A DNA stretch of 64,000 nucleotides from Sipunculus nudus (taxonomy: Eukaryota; Annelida; Sipuncula; Golfingiida; Sipunculidae), in contig CM049309.1 of NCBI GenBank assembly GCA_026874595.1, forward strand, positions 73,888,426 through 73,952,425. Direction: 5' to 3'. The notes under the pieces were generated by a model. The model saw nothing but the letters and a program-made list of their open reading frames with translations, was not told where the DNA came from and ran no database searches. A program made the translations under genes and the position numbers. This document shows, one piece after another, positions 36,391-63,606 of the stretch; the stretch's first letter is position 1, and every line of letters begins with the position of its first letter.

Positions 36391-36509
36391 ATATTCTCAT
36401 TAATACAGAAACAGCTCACAATTATGTTTACGTAATAACCCCCCCCCCCCCATTCCCTCCCTGTGAATGGTGGTTTTGTTAGTAAACTGTTGTGAGCTTT
36501 TCTGTATTA
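36391..36509. repeat. DIRS internal complementary region
   Basis: Left half (TTCTCATTAATACAGAAACA..GTAATAA) is complementary to the left terminus at 31120-31172; right half (ATTCCCTCCCTGTGAATGG onward) is complementary to the right terminus at 36695-36735; a C tract separates them. Needed for circular intermediate formation in the DIRS replication model. Confidence 0.85.
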
Positions 36510-36914
36510 CAAACAACGCTCCCTCCTAGTCCACTTCATTCCGCCTTCGAAAAATGTAAAGTGTGACCTAGATACACGGGAACGAGGCGGGACGGGCGAT
36601 AATAGGCCCAATAAGGGAAAATTTTCGGTTGGCTTACCCTGGCGTATAAACTTTAACAGAGAAAATTCTCATTAATACAGAAAAGCTCACAACAGTTTAC
36701 TAACAAAACCACCATTCACAGGGAGGGAATGGGGGGGGGGGGGGGGGGGGGTTCCAGGTTCTGATAGTTCCGACTGTAATTTAACTAGAAAGGTCAGTTT
36801 ATAACAAATGCCTCATACATCGCCAACTGGGGATGGATTTCCCACCGTGAGCTGTATCCTCGCGCGGTCCAAAACAGTATACATGGTATTTTACCCTCTG
36901 TTTCTTGGGTGAGT

Positions 36915-37108
36915 GTTGTCTTACAGCTTTAAAGGTGGAATATTGGAGGATTGGCAGTATATATACACAAAATACATATTTTGCTCTTGCAAAGCGCACA
37001 ACAGATGTGCGGTTGGCCTGCCACAGCCTTGTCCTTGCCGGAATACTTTCCATGTCGGCGTCCTATGTACGTCCGAGGATAGAAGCCAACGGATTCGGCC
37101 GAGGAGTT
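36915..37108 (+). repeat. Interspersed repeat, also at 63047-63245 inverted
   Basis: GGAGGATTGGCAGTATATAT ... GCCAACGGATTCGGCCGAGG matches the reverse complement of 63047-63245 along its length. Its end pairs with 30908-30957 on the other side of the DIRS. Confidence 0.65.
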
Positions 37109-37634
37109 CAGAATGACCCATTTGTATAGTATCTGTAACAATAATATGATTCTTATATAGTAGTGTAATTATTGCAACGAATCGGGATTATGGTGACACC
37201 TACTTTTTTACATGAACAAAAGTTGCAAACATATTGTTATATCATTTAGTGAAATTATTGGAGTAACATTCATGGCACTTGGAAAAAACACATTACTCGA
37301 TGAATAATAACAGAAGATATACTAAAACTGAGTTCTGATTAAAAACCAGATAGACTGATAGCTAAAATTAATTTTATTGAGTGTTTACCAGGTCTTCGGT
37401 TATTTCTAGTGTACTAACCAGTACTCAGTGCCCTTGTCTCGATCTAATTAAAAAACTCATTACATGTGTTAATAAAAGAAATCGTTATTCTTTATGGAAT
37501 AATGTTCAATATGTTCAATGTCAATTTTTAATATTAATCTATGCAAATTGTCATGGAAAATATATTTGGTTTTGTACACTGTGTAAAACAGTGAAGCACA
37601 CTTTTGTATCCTTGCTCTCTTACTTTTTTCTCAG

Positions 37635-37730
37635 GACCCAAACGATGTAGGTCAAATCCTTGTAGTAATGGCTGTACCTGTAACGAAGATGCCACCACCG
37701 GGTACACGTGCACCTGTCCCCCTGGCATTG
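37635..37730 (+). CDS. Copy B exon 11: EGF-like module 2
   Basis: TCTCAG acceptor, GCATTG|GTAGGT donor, 96 nt, phase 1-1, six Cys (CRSNPCSNGCTCNEDA ... YTCTCPPG). Separated from exon 10 by 6.9 kb because of the DIRS insertion. Confidence 0.83.
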
Positions 37731-38185
37731 GTAGGTGTTTAAGATCATATAACATTAATACATTAAGGATAGTATTTCAGGCACGAAACGCGTCAATTTA
37801 GACGCGTTTATTTAAACAAATAAAATGATAGAAATTTGACTAAATTTCATTTTAGTAAAATGTAATTTTATCGTTTAGCAAACCATTTATGTTATTATCA
37901 TGTTTTCCCCTAATCATATAAAAATAATAAAACTTAATAATAAGAAGGTTAAGAATGCACCTTTTAGAACTGACAGGTATAAAATATGGCTGAGAAACCA
38001 ACCATTTTTTATGGTCTAACATTAATAAATCATGGGTCCATGATCATTTTGCATATTCATTTTTGCGCTCTTAACACAGCGCTTTACCTAGAGGCCTACT
38101 ACCAGTGGCGTATCCAGGATTTGAAAATAGAGGGGGCGCAGCCCTAAAGTCGGGAAAGGGGGCCGTTCTGCGTCTTTGAGACATG

Positions 38186-38187
<2 letters not shown>

Positions 38188-38248
<61 letters not shown>

Positions 38249-38487
38249 TAAATCTTTTTTTTTAATTATATTGATATTCCACAAAGCCCTATTAGTAGGA
38301 AGCAAGCATATTTAAACTTGTTTGAACACACTGCGTGTCTGTTAAATTGTCTCCTACTAAACATATCAAATATTGTTAGTTGGTGCATAATTATTATGAT
38401 TATTATATGTAATTTGTAAGGTATCTAGTTCAAGTTGTTTATCATGTTAACCGTGGGACCCTCATCTATATGCATATATATATATAT

Positions 38488-38530
<43 letters not shown>
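38188..38530. repeat. Two (TA)n arrays inside T1
   Basis: 38188-38245 and 38474-38530 are TA arrays; a third is at 39430-39474. Confidence 0.95.
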
Positions 38531-38532
<2 letters not shown>

Positions 38533-38896
38533 GCATTGTTTGAACAACAGAAAAATACATGCATCAATAAGTGTCGTGTTGTAACTTAATTGTAACTTTT
38601 AAGCAGAAGATGGTCAGCACACATGTAAAAGAACTGAAATGGATTAACTATTATATGTCACTGAATCTATCAAAGGATACTACATCTTTTTTTCATGTAG
38701 AGCTTCTGATAATGAATTCCATAATATAGGTTTCCGTAGATAAATTATTTTTGCAGAAATTAAGTTCGAACTATAGCCAGTTGGAGTTAAAAAGAAATAA
38801 AGATAGTGTGACCTGAGGTAATTAAAGTACATAAACACAAGAAATATTAGAAGTGAAAAATACCCATTGACTGTTATTTGCATACCATTTTCAGGT

Positions 38897-39145
38897 TTAT
38901 ATTACTATTGAAAATGCAGCTTCTGACATAAAGCCTGGCCATCTAGCTCCGGTGACAGTAGCTTGGTATTTAGAGGTGATTTTAAATACCCAAGAATCAA
39001 GAAACCGGAAGCTTTCATATAGTCTCTTGGTGTATTCGAGCGTAAATTTTAAAAATGAGGCATAGCAAGCGTCTAGTGAAAGTTCAAATAGCTTGCATGG
39101 ATTGTTTAACAGTTTTTGGCCATCCACCATCAGGTTACAGAACAA
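38897..39145 (-). CDS. Short ORF in T1, preserved in a second copy
   Basis: 82 codons, starting MFCNLMVDGQKLLNNPC and containing VTGARWPGFMSE. The copy at 56319 reads the same frame over about 80 residues with scattered changes. It may be a transposase remnant; no catalytic motif visible. Confidence 0.3.
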   Translation of the reverse strand: MFCNLMVDGQKLLNNPCKLFELSLDACYASFLKFTLEYTKRLYESFRFLDSWVFKITSKYQATVTGARWPGFMSEAAFSIVI

Positions 39146-39421
39146 TCACAGGGTTTGGACTTCACTTCTGCACCCAAACAAAATAGAAAAGAGAAGTAGT
39201 AAAAAACATGAGAGAAATGTGTAAGTATATAATCCAATTACTGTTTAGATTTATTTTAGAAATTTTCAAAGTATTACTCTCTTTACATTTACATTACGAA
39301 CAATATCTTGCTACGCTTTGTTCTTTCTTCACAAAATTTCAACAAATACAACAACACTAGTTTCTCTTTAGGTCAATAGAAACCTTTAGAACTGATAATA
39401 AATATACATTATTATATAAGT

Positions 39422-39476
<55 letters not shown>

Positions 39477-41646
39477 CAGATAAGATCTTTCTTGTATTTC
39501 TTCTTTCTTTTCCATATGGGAATAACATTACCATAACCGCGCATAGAGAAACATGAAAATATTTTTTTACTTAAAACGCCATATTTAATATCTATGTGTA
39601 AGCATACTCAATAAGAATAACATAAAATAAATTTGAGTTAACAAAACATAACACTTGCCAGTAGTTGACTGGTATAAGTGTTAGCAGAAATTTAGGGGGG
39701 GGGGCGCGCCCCCCTATGAATACGCCCCTGACTACCTTTATCGAAAGCGCTGTTTGTTATGACCTCGTATCCTTAATTGCTTCACCAGTGGGGAGCACTG
39801 TATTTTTGTCCAATCAGATGAGACCTTGTGCTGGAAGACAGCCAAGCGATGAATACACGGAGCCAATGTTGTTCATTTCGTTTTGAGTGACAGCTCATCG
39901 CCCCGCTAACCGTCTGAACAGGCCACAGGCTCAGAGAGAATGCCCCAGACGTGGTTTGGTTAGGGCCTTGGGCACATCTATAGGATGCCCGGTCGGTGAG
40001 CTGTAATTCAAACGAAACATAACTACAAAGGCTGCGTGCACACCTCGCTGGTTTTTTCAGTTCTGCAGACAACAGATACATGGCTACGTTAACACAGTCA
40101 TAACGCATCAAGCGGCGCTTAAAGCGCAGCTGTGGGCGGAGCCACGATGTGTGTCGAGTTTTTGGCATCTGGTTGGCTGCTTGTAGCATCATACGCACGT
40201 TTTTTTTTTTCAGCAGTCAACGAATCGCCGTCTGATGTCTAAATGTATCATAAACGGTCAAAGCAGGCAGCGTGAAAATCAGTTGCTTCTTTAGAAGCGT
40301 AAGATTTCATTCTCGCATCATCGACCGATTCGATTATGACATTATGACTGTGTTAGCGTAGCCATGTGTCTGTTGTATTCAGAACTGAAACCAGCCAGCG
40401 AGGTTTGCACGCAGCCTTTGTTGTTACGTTTCGTTTGAATTACAGCTCACCGGCCGGGCATTCTATGTGCCCAAGGCCCTAACCAAACCACGTCTGGGGC
40501 CATTCTCTCTGAGCCTGTGGCCTCTTCAGGCGGTTAGCGGGGCGATGAGCTGTCACTCAAAACGAAATTAAAAAACATTAGCTCCGTGTACTCCTCGCTT
40601 GGCTGTGTCTTCCAGCACAAGGTCTCATCTGATTGGACAAAAATACAGTGCTCCCCTCTGGTGTAGCAATTCAGGATATGAAGTCATAACAAACAGCGCT
40701 TACGATATTGGTAGTAGGCCTATAGGTAAAGCGCTGTGTTAAGAGCGTACAAATTTTAGGATGTGATTTTAAGCTGCGCGAAATAATAACGTCCCAAAAT
40801 CAGGCCTGCCAATAGGCCACTGCGCAATACCGTTGAATGCAATACACTTGCGTTCCTATTGTCCAATTATTTTTTTATCTATACATTACATGCATGTATT
40901 TCATGACGTGAAATTAAAATAAATCGTCGCAATTTAACATTTTCACCAAAACAATTGAAAAAAAACACAACATTTGGAAACCTTCTAAAACTTTTGCGAT
41001 ACGTTATTATCATCGTTATATTCCTGTACTGCCTGGAGCACGAGCGTGGCCTATAGCTTACATCAGAACTTCTAAAGTAAGCATTTACTGTTTATGGCGA
41101 TATCAATGCTTAAATTTTTGTTTTAGATGTGTCATATATATACATTTTTGGCAGGTTTGTAACATAAAGTAAACTATATAAAATATATAAATGAATCATG
41201 CCTCAATACCCTTTAATTTACGAGGGCAGTAACGTTTTGGGAGCGGACATATTTCAGTGCAACACAAAATCATTCGATTGCTATTTTACGTGACACACTT
41301 TTTGGTCACTGCGCTGGGGTGAGATGGGTTAAAATTACATCACGGAAAATAACCAAACGAATAAAGCTGATCCTGCCCCATGTGAACCGAATACAACAAA
41401 CAACAGTTATGCATATGCACCGTGTGCACATTGTTGAAAAGAAATATGGAAATATCATATATTTTTATATAAGGAAGGTTTATTATACATATATTAAATT
41501 GTAAATATTCCCATAAATATACGATTAAAATACAAGATGTTACTTGCTGTGATGTACGTCACTGTTACTGCATGCATATATCCGATATGTTTAGCGGTCT
41601 TGCTGGTATATTTATAGATGTATATATGCATGTTATCTTATTTCAG

Positions 41647-41861
41647 GGGGTTCCGTGCATCGTTACACCTGCAGAAATGACAGCAACCCGTGTACCAATG
41701 ACAACATTCAGAATAACCGGCTGTATCACGCTCACGTGATCCCCACAAAGTTCATTCAGTGCAGTCTACGGGGGCTTTGTAAAGTCTACACATGTCCTGC
41801 AGGCTTGCTGTGGAACCCCACTGCCAAAACCTGTTACAGGTTATGCGGTGCACGTAACTAG
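41647..41861 (+). CDS. Copy B exon 12: CBM14-like chitin-binding domain and stop
   Basis: TTTCAG acceptor; stop TAG at 41859-41861. Seven Cys, FIQC...C.VYTCP.G..W pattern. The frame is open, so the decay of B at exons 6 and 9 has not reached this exon. Confidence 0.82.

Positions 41862-45773
<3,912 letters not shown>

Positions 45774-45823
<50 letters not shown>
45774..45823. repeat. (TA)n microsatellite
   Basis: TA array at the edge of the next spacer unit. Confidence 0.95.
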
Positions 45824-45825
<2 letters not shown>

Positions 45826-45914
45826 TGAAATCTTTCCTTTTTAATGTCTCGTTGCATGGTGATTCCTATCTAACATTTATTCATATCCTATTTATCCTAT
45901 CCTATCATAGTGTC

Positions 45915-46640
45915 GTTTTAATAAGGTCTCCAATGCCATCTAGGCGTCACAAACTTAAAAATAAAAAAAAACCTTATACAGACATACGAAATATCTTATC
46001 ACGGGACAGATCAAGCATCGTATAAAATTTGTTTAATGCAACAAATAAGATTAAAGTCATTAACCCTGTTATCATTGGACAAACCGACTTGGACACATGA
46101 GGTAGGCCCTATTAAATTTTTATCGCCGTTGGCTCGTTGGCTATTTGGTTGTCTTGCCTCTAAGGAACTTAATTTACTCAAAAGTTTATAACAGATTTTA
46201 TGTAGTTATTAATCGCTAAGGCTACAAGTAATTATGCATTACATTTGAAATGTAAACTGGATCACAAATAATATCAGTTTAATGCACTCTTTACCATTGT
46301 AAGGTTGGGCAGTGTGTTTATATCCTGAAGAGGGCCAGGGCCATTCACTTGTGATAGAATCCGCTTGTTTTCTAGAGAGCAAAGCTAACCTTTTATTCAA
46401 CCATTGAGGTTCTTTAGCCGTGATTTCATTTCCTGTCTAGCATACACTCAGGTTTGATTTAATTCCTGGCTGAGGTATATGTGACCTCTGACCAGTTTTT
46501 AGTTATCTATGGACCTATTAACCTACTTATTACGTGTTGAAAGCGTTGGTCCTAGTGGTGGTAATTAATGTGCTTATATATGAAATTTGAAAAATATGAA
46601 TTATTGGTTAATGCATTTAACATAGGATCAGGGTCCACTG
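45915..46640. repeat. Spacer repeat unit (GGTCTCCCAT family), copy 4
   Basis: TAATAAGGTCTCCAATGCC through CTAGAGAGCAAAGCTAACC; same order as copies 1-3. Non-coding. Confidence 0.6.
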
Positions 46641-46722
46641 TGTAAGCTTAACACATTTTAGTTTCTTTTTATATCTCGGCATACAGAGAGATGCCCAATG
46701 AAGTAAAATGTTTACGTCGTGG

Positions 46723-46727
<5 letters not shown>

Positions 46728-46778
<51 letters not shown>
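46728..46778. repeat. (TA)n microsatellite
   Basis: TA array between spacer units 4 and 5. Confidence 0.95.
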
Positions 46779-46784
<6 letters not shown>

Positions 46785-46929
46785 TATAAAGTCAAATCAG
46801 CAAATATATAGGATTTTCGTGACCCCCATAATTTTTTAATTACTGCGATTTTTAATCAGATTTGAAATTCGTTTTAACTATGTTTTAGGTGACATTGACC
46901 CTAAATGGTGTAGCTGTAGCTAGTAGTGT

Positions 46930-47830
46930 CGTGTTAATGATAAGGTCTCCCATCCCATTTGGGGCAGTGCGATAAAACTAAAGGCGTTATCACAGATTAA
47001 AATTGAAAATTAGATAAGCTTATACAGGCATGTGAAATATCTTACAACAATAAGATCATGCACTCTATAAACATTGTCAATACAATTTTTGACAATATTG
47101 GTATTTTTTAAAATATATTGCTGAGAAGTTAAATAAAGAAATAAGATTTAAGTCATTAACATTATCATCATTGAACACGTCTAATTGGATGCCAGCAAAA
47201 AGTTGTGTATGTTGTGCCCCATGATGCCACTTACCTATAAACTTCCTCTTCAATCAACATTCTAAGGAACCATTTTCAAATTTAGGTACTGGATAAAACA
47301 TTGTAATTGGCCATGGCTTCCAGTTAATTGAGCTTACAACGGCTATGCCTTCGCCAGAAGGTAGGCCCTATTATATTTTTAACGTCGTTGGCTGTCTGTT
47401 GCTGTTGTTTGTCTGTGAGTAACTTAACTCAAAAGTTGATAACAGATGTTATGTAGTTATTGATCGCTAAGGTTACTCTCAAGGGTTAAAGCATAACATT
47501 TTGAAGGTAAAGTGGATCACCAATAATAACAGTTTAATACACTCTTTACCATTGTAAGGTTGGGCAGTTTGTTATCCTGGGAGAGGGCCGGGGCCATCCA
47601 CTGGTAATAGGATCCGCCTGTATTCTAGAGAGCAAAGCTCACCTTTCATTCCACCATTGATTTTTTTCTGTAACACACACTTAAGTTGGAATAAAAATCT
47701 GGCGGAAGTATAGGTGGCGTCTGACCACTTTCTAGTTATCTATAGACTTGAAGGCATAGATTTTAGCAGCGGCAATGTGCTTATATATGAAAATTGATAT
47801 TAAATATTACAGGTGACAAAAGATCAGGGG
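46930..47830. repeat. Spacer repeat unit (GGTCTCCCAT family), copy 5
   Basis: GATAAGGTCTCCCATCCCATT to CTAGAGAGCAAAGCTCACC; adjacent to copy 4 as a tandem pair. A (TA)n follows at 47936-47981, then the C promoter block. Confidence 0.62.
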
Positions 47831-47929
47831 CCAGGGCATTAGGCTCACCACATTTAAGTTTACTTACAAAAGAAGTAGTTCTTAAAACAAAAATGTAAAA
47901 ATCAATTTGCATATTCTCGATGTGGTGGG

Positions 47930-47988
<59 letters not shown>

Positions 47989-48148
47989 CATTTACACACA
48001 GTGTGTCAACGCAAGAAGAGGATGGTTCAATATGTTTCTAACCTGACCCCCACAGATACATAGTATATTTTTTGTAGGAGGAGCACCTTCCCTTGTCATT
48101 CTTTCCAGTCAAATGTTTTTATTGGTCACGTCACAGGATAAACAGTCA

Positions 48149-48208
48149 TCACGTGACAGCAAGACCTACCTATAATGGCGTACTTCCTCGATGCTTAACG
48201 TAATAAAG
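48149..48208 (+). promoter_or_regulatory. Copy C core promoter: E-box and TATA-like element
   Basis: TCACGTGA (E-box) lies at 48149-48156, ATTGG (inverted CCAAT) just upstream at 48121-48125, and a TATA-like TAATAAAG at 48201-48208. The same three elements, similarly spaced, precede copy B, and the following GAGCCCTGTCGTCTGCTG is identical in both. A start about 25-30 nt after the TATA-like box would fall near 48230. Factor identity (MiT/USF-type E-box binder, NF-Y) is inferred from motif only. Confidence 0.6.
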
Positions 48209-48229
48209 GAGCCCTGTCGTCTGCTGTAG

Positions 48230-48263
48230 CAATCCATGGGTGGAAAATCAACCAACCGAAAAG
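48230..48263 (+). other. Copy C exon 1, 5' UTR with upstream ATG
   Basis: The 3' boundary is AAAAG|GTAAGG after 48263, identical in style to copy B; the 5' boundary is estimated from the TATA-like box. An ATG at 48236 opens a 27-codon ORF that continues into exon 2 and ends at the TGA at 50828-50830, overlapping the main start as ATGA. Because this ATG is only a few bases from the likely cap site it may be skipped. Confidence 0.6.
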
Positions 48264-50774
48264 GTAAGGTGGCACTTAGTCTTTCAATATTAGCTTTTCG
48301 TATTTAAAAAATAAATTATACGGTCAAATCATGAGTAACATGTGGGTACATGTTTTATACATAACTTATGGTCTGTTCCTGTACCAGATTTAAAAGAACT
48401 TTAAGGGTAATTAATTAACATATTGTTTTACTTCAGTCATTAATTAATAAAATGTAATCAATTAATTTATTTAAACAAATGAAGAATTGTCTGACTGTAA
48501 GTCACTTAGGTTGTAGATAGAGGTTCCAAAGGTCTCAATCAAGATAAAAAAATGTCGTAATAAGATATGACGTTAACATGTTAAGATTTGTATAACCCGC
48601 CTTAGTGCGAAAATCATCCGTGTTTTTTGTGTGCAAATTTCACTGTTTTACCAGGCTGTTAGTCCAACAGCATTTATCACAAATAACTGTGTTGGCCACC
48701 CAGAGTTTTTACGGACTATGTGGTAAAACAAAATGAGCCAGCAGGCGGTTTTTTTTAATTTTTTTCTGGAACATTTACCGTTAGAGAAAAAAAGTACAAA
48801 TCTGCAAAGTTTCAAGAAATTACAAAACCTCGTTATAATTTAAAAAAAAATGTATGAGAACAGCAAAATAAGTCCATTTTCTATGACAGCGTCATTATTT
48901 ATATTTATATTGAAGGGTTTAAGAGATAAAAGTAGCAACAATACTTCGTGCACATTCGCTAAAAAAATCCACGAAAATACCAGCGACGGTTCCGTTGAAC
49001 AGTTTATTATTTTTTTTTGGTTTTGGCTTTATGCATGTTTCAAAACAAAAGCCTTGGTGATTTTATAATGGTTACCCTGTTTGTAAAAAGGTAGAACACT
49101 TATTCAGAAATAGAATAACCTGTATTTCTTTGTTAGGTATATCTTTCACTAGTTGGACCAAAAGTGCAGTTATTGTTTGCAATAGACTAGGTATTCAATT
49201 TAAAATTGATGTCACAAATTATCAATGAAACTTGTCCTGGGGTATCTGTTAGCTTTTAATATAACATTTTAGTTTTCCTTAAGGGGGCATAATCAGATGC
49301 AATATTATGCCTTTTCTTTCACACTATCAGTTTATTTTTGCTAAATACAAAAGTTTCCCAGCTAAACCATCCTAGCACACAGTCTCAGTACCACACATAC
49401 GGCTGTTAACATCTTGTTAGTCCACGTGTGTCTGTTTACCATAAAAAGTCCGCTTGACCGGAGGTCCGATTGTGAGCCGCAACACGTGGTGTTTCAGCCA
49501 GTGTGAACATGTATTACATTTGGCCGGTAAAAATTTATTTAAAAGGAGAGAAGGCATTTTTTTGTGTCAATTCAACCTACGTTATAGGTTCCTTTAAACT
49601 TATGATTCTTTAATCAATTTTGTCCGTAATGTTGAAAATTGAGTTCCTTATGTGAAATTGTCGTACTGTATATTTATAGATGTCTTACTTCGCAAGACTT
49701 CATGTCAAAACTAATTTGCAAAAGTTCTCAAACATTTTCCAATTAAATCAAATTGTTGATGGCTCTAGCACTTTAATTTTGCGTTTGTTAAAATTAATGA
49801 ATTTCTTCAATTTGATTTACCCAATGATCGCACGCTTGGGGCCTTCAGCCTGTGCCAGAGCGCGCTGAACAATTATCTTCAACTGACAGAGCAAAAATCA
49901 GTAAATTCTTTCATGTGAATTTAAAACGTGTTGTCTAAGGTTAATTAGATATCACCCAGTGACCCCATATATATCCCCATCAACATCTTTGATTAACGGA
50001 TCACCAGGACCCTATGCATATGCGCATGAAGTATAGCAATTTAAGTCGAAAGAAAAGTGTATCACAATTTGCCAACCTGATGGCTGCATCACATGCCAGC
50101 TCTTCCCACCAAAACAAAGGGCCGCCATTTAGATGACACCTGTGTACATTGCACTTTTACCTATATTTCAGAAGTTCACAATTTAAAGTTTCGACGAAGG
50201 AATGACAACCTCGATTGTCCTGTCTGACTGTTGTAAAGAAACTTAGGCTGAAGGGGGAAGGCCCTGACCATTAACAGAAGCACTGGTGGTAATTTTCTGG
50301 AGGGACATGTAACTTTAATATACCTTTTTGTCTCGCATGGGCAGAAAAGTGATTTCTACCGAGTCTCTGATCACCCAGCGATAGGATGTCGGAGGTTTGT
50401 TACTTCTGCAAAGGCATATTATAAAGGCATACCAAGGGTTAACAGTGTATTGGGAAAGCCACACTAAAATATAGTTGTTACAGTGACTCGGAGAACACAA
50501 AGAATGAAATATGGTGATTGTTTTGACTATTGTTTTTTAATTATCAGCCGAATTAGAAAATGTAGAATTTTGGAAGATACACAAAAAAAAATGCCAAAAT
50601 TGATTCAATTCTTGGAATCGTGCAGATAATTAACACAAAAATCAATTTTCCATATATATACCCCCCCCCCCCCCAGTGTTGGGCAAACAGTGTGTAACGT
50701 GGGTGAAACATTTCACCATTTTTCTATAAGTTAAGTGTTTCGTTTTTTACATTAATTCCCTTTCCTCCTTTCAG
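48264..50774. other. Copy C intron 1
   Basis: Shares stretches with B intron 1 (for example AAGTGTATCACA.TTTGCCAAC near 50060). C tract at 50661-50674. No exon or element with clear ends. Confidence 0.55.
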
Positions 50775-50826
50775 ATCCGCACTGGTTAGACTTGACCATC
50801 CATCAGCCCCTTCAAAGAAGCACGCT

Positions 50827-62451
<11,625 letters not shown>

Positions 62452-62693
62452 AAAAAAAGTGCCCCTCAACCCATGCGAGAGTCGACAGCACTTTGCTAAA
62501 ACACATGCACAACACTTTGCTGCCCCCAACCTTAACTCTCTATTAACTATCACTAAAATCCGTACGTTTATAACACTTGTATATACGTTGTAAAATTTAT
62601 GTATACACAGGCAGCAATTAATCACCATTCCTATTCCAACATCTGCATCTGGATTATATCCAAGAAGTATCTTTGAAAATGTAATTGAATAAA
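62452..62693 (+). other. Copy C 3' UTR with AATAAA poly(A) signal
   Basis: A canonical AATAAA at 62688-62693 is the first one after the stop codon, giving a 3' UTR of roughly 250-260 nt. At the equivalent place copy B has only ATTAAA (42128-42133). Confidence 0.55.
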
Positions 62694-63046
62694 TTGTTTT
62701 TCTTGTTTAAGTATCTTGTAGACCAGCACAGAAAAACAATGCGACAGATATAATAATCGGTTAAGGCCGTTGTAAGTTTGTAGGTGAAATGAATTGAGGT
62801 TCCTTCCATGCATGTTCTATACAAATAATTCTGTTCTTTATGGCAAAACTAATAAAACCTTCTGAGCAATATTACATATTGTTTTTTTGTTTCTCGTTGA
62901 CCATGAAATGAAGTGTGTGTGTCTATGTGTGTGTTATAGACGTAACAGAGTAGCTGCATGCGTGTTTACAACAGATGACACAGGGAGATAAATGCAGTGG
63001 TTCAATTTTTAAAGTTCACCAAAGCATCTGCTGGCATAGTAAGTAC

Positions 63047-63245
63047 TAGGAACACCTCGGCCGATTCCATTGGCTTCTAACCTCGGATGCACATAGGGTA
63101 CCGCCAAGGAAAAAAGGGCAGACAAGGCGAGGTCAAGTCCAAGTAAACTGCCCGCTTGTTGTGTGCTTTGTAAGAGGTAAACAATATATTTCCGGTACAT
63201 GTACTGCCAATCCTCATATATTCTACCTTTCAAGCTAAAAGGCCA
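63047..63245 (-). repeat. Interspersed repeat, inverse of 36915-37108
   Basis: Begins CTAGGAACACCTCGGCCGAT and ends in the TATATTCTACCTTTCAAGC region, matching the reverse complement of the copy beside the DIRS element. Not present in the equivalent spacers after A and B. Confidence 0.65.
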
Positions 63246-63606
63246 CACTGATCCAAGAAATAGAGGGGAAAAATCCTAGGTATATATACTGATTTGGACC
63301 GCTCTGGGAAACAGTTCACTCCAGGAAGTCCACCCCCAGTGAGCGATCTGTGAGATATTTGTGATAAACTGAGTTTTCTAGTTTAATTACTGCCGGAAGC
63401 CGGTTATATATGATGGTCAGCAACATATCAAGCCCATACAATGCAAATTATCATGACAAATCAATGTATTCTTTGTGAAAACTGTGATCGTTTCTTAGAT
63501 GAGTCAGTAGAAATAGCAACCTGGTGGATTTCTGGCGAACTATACCATAATATTTGTGGTGTATCTTTAGGCAATACATACATCCAGGGCTATGGTTAAG
63601 GTAGTA

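Larger units (their letters stand above)
31120..36751 (+). mobile_element. DIRS-type tyrosine-recombinase retrotransposon in copy B intron 10
   Basis: 5.6 kb with inverted terminal repeats (31120-31275 against 36558-36751) and an internal complementary region (36391-36509) whose two halves are complementary to the two termini, the hallmark of DIRS elements. Coding order: Cys-rich gag-like ORF, reverse transcriptase, RNase H, tyrosine recombinase, all + strand. Several frame changes and a stop make it inactive. C intron 10 has no such DNA. The GC-rich coding DNA stands out against the AT-rich host. Right end abuts a G tract. Confidence 0.9.
38103..39730 (-). mobile_element. DNA transposon T1 (CAGNGGCGTA ends) inside the foldback arm
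   Basis: Begins CAGTGGCGTATCCAGG and ends, inverted, CAGGGGCGTATTCATAGG; the direct repeat ACTAC flanks it (38098-38102, 39731-39735). Much of it, including an 82-codon minus-strand ORF (38897-39145), is repeated in opposite orientation in C intron 6. Family not assigned; three TA arrays lie inside. Confidence 0.72.
38066..40747. mobile_element. Foldback element with ~400-bp inverted arms, copy B intron 11
   Basis: Left arm 38066-38102 plus 39731 to about 40106; right arm about 40335-40747 is its inverse (for example CAGCTCATCGCCCCGCTAACC against GGTTAGCGGGGCGATGAGCTG). Outer ends CGCTCTTAACACAGCGCTTT are matched inverted. Copy A intron 11 lacks it. The left arm is split by another transposon. 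The loop is about 230 bp with no ORF. Confidence 0.8.
19390..41861 (+). pseudogene. Copy B: lysozyme-like / vWA / EGF / chitin-binding gene, disabled
   Basis: Exons equivalent to copy C exons 1-5 and 7-12 are present in order with GT/AG sites: 19390-19422, 21465-21753, 23250-23404, 24131-24273, 24950-25181, 25791-25913, 28798-28901, 29333-29514, 30608-30724, 37635-37730 and 41647-41861. Two lesions break it. Exon 6 is absent, and splicing 5 to 7 joins phase 2 to phase 1 and soon reaches a stop. Exon 9 lacks 20 bp, which shifts frame and gives a TAA. No single exon skip restores the frame. The first five exons stay open, so a shortened secreted protein (lysozyme-like domain plus half a vWA domain) remains possible. 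The gene is swollen to 22 kb by transposons. Promoter and splice sites look good, so transcription may persist. Confidence 0.8.

Noticed and set aside
39782-40198. 138-codon minus-strand ORF
   Set aside because: Falls in the arm and loop of the foldback element; the inverse arm does not keep the frame.
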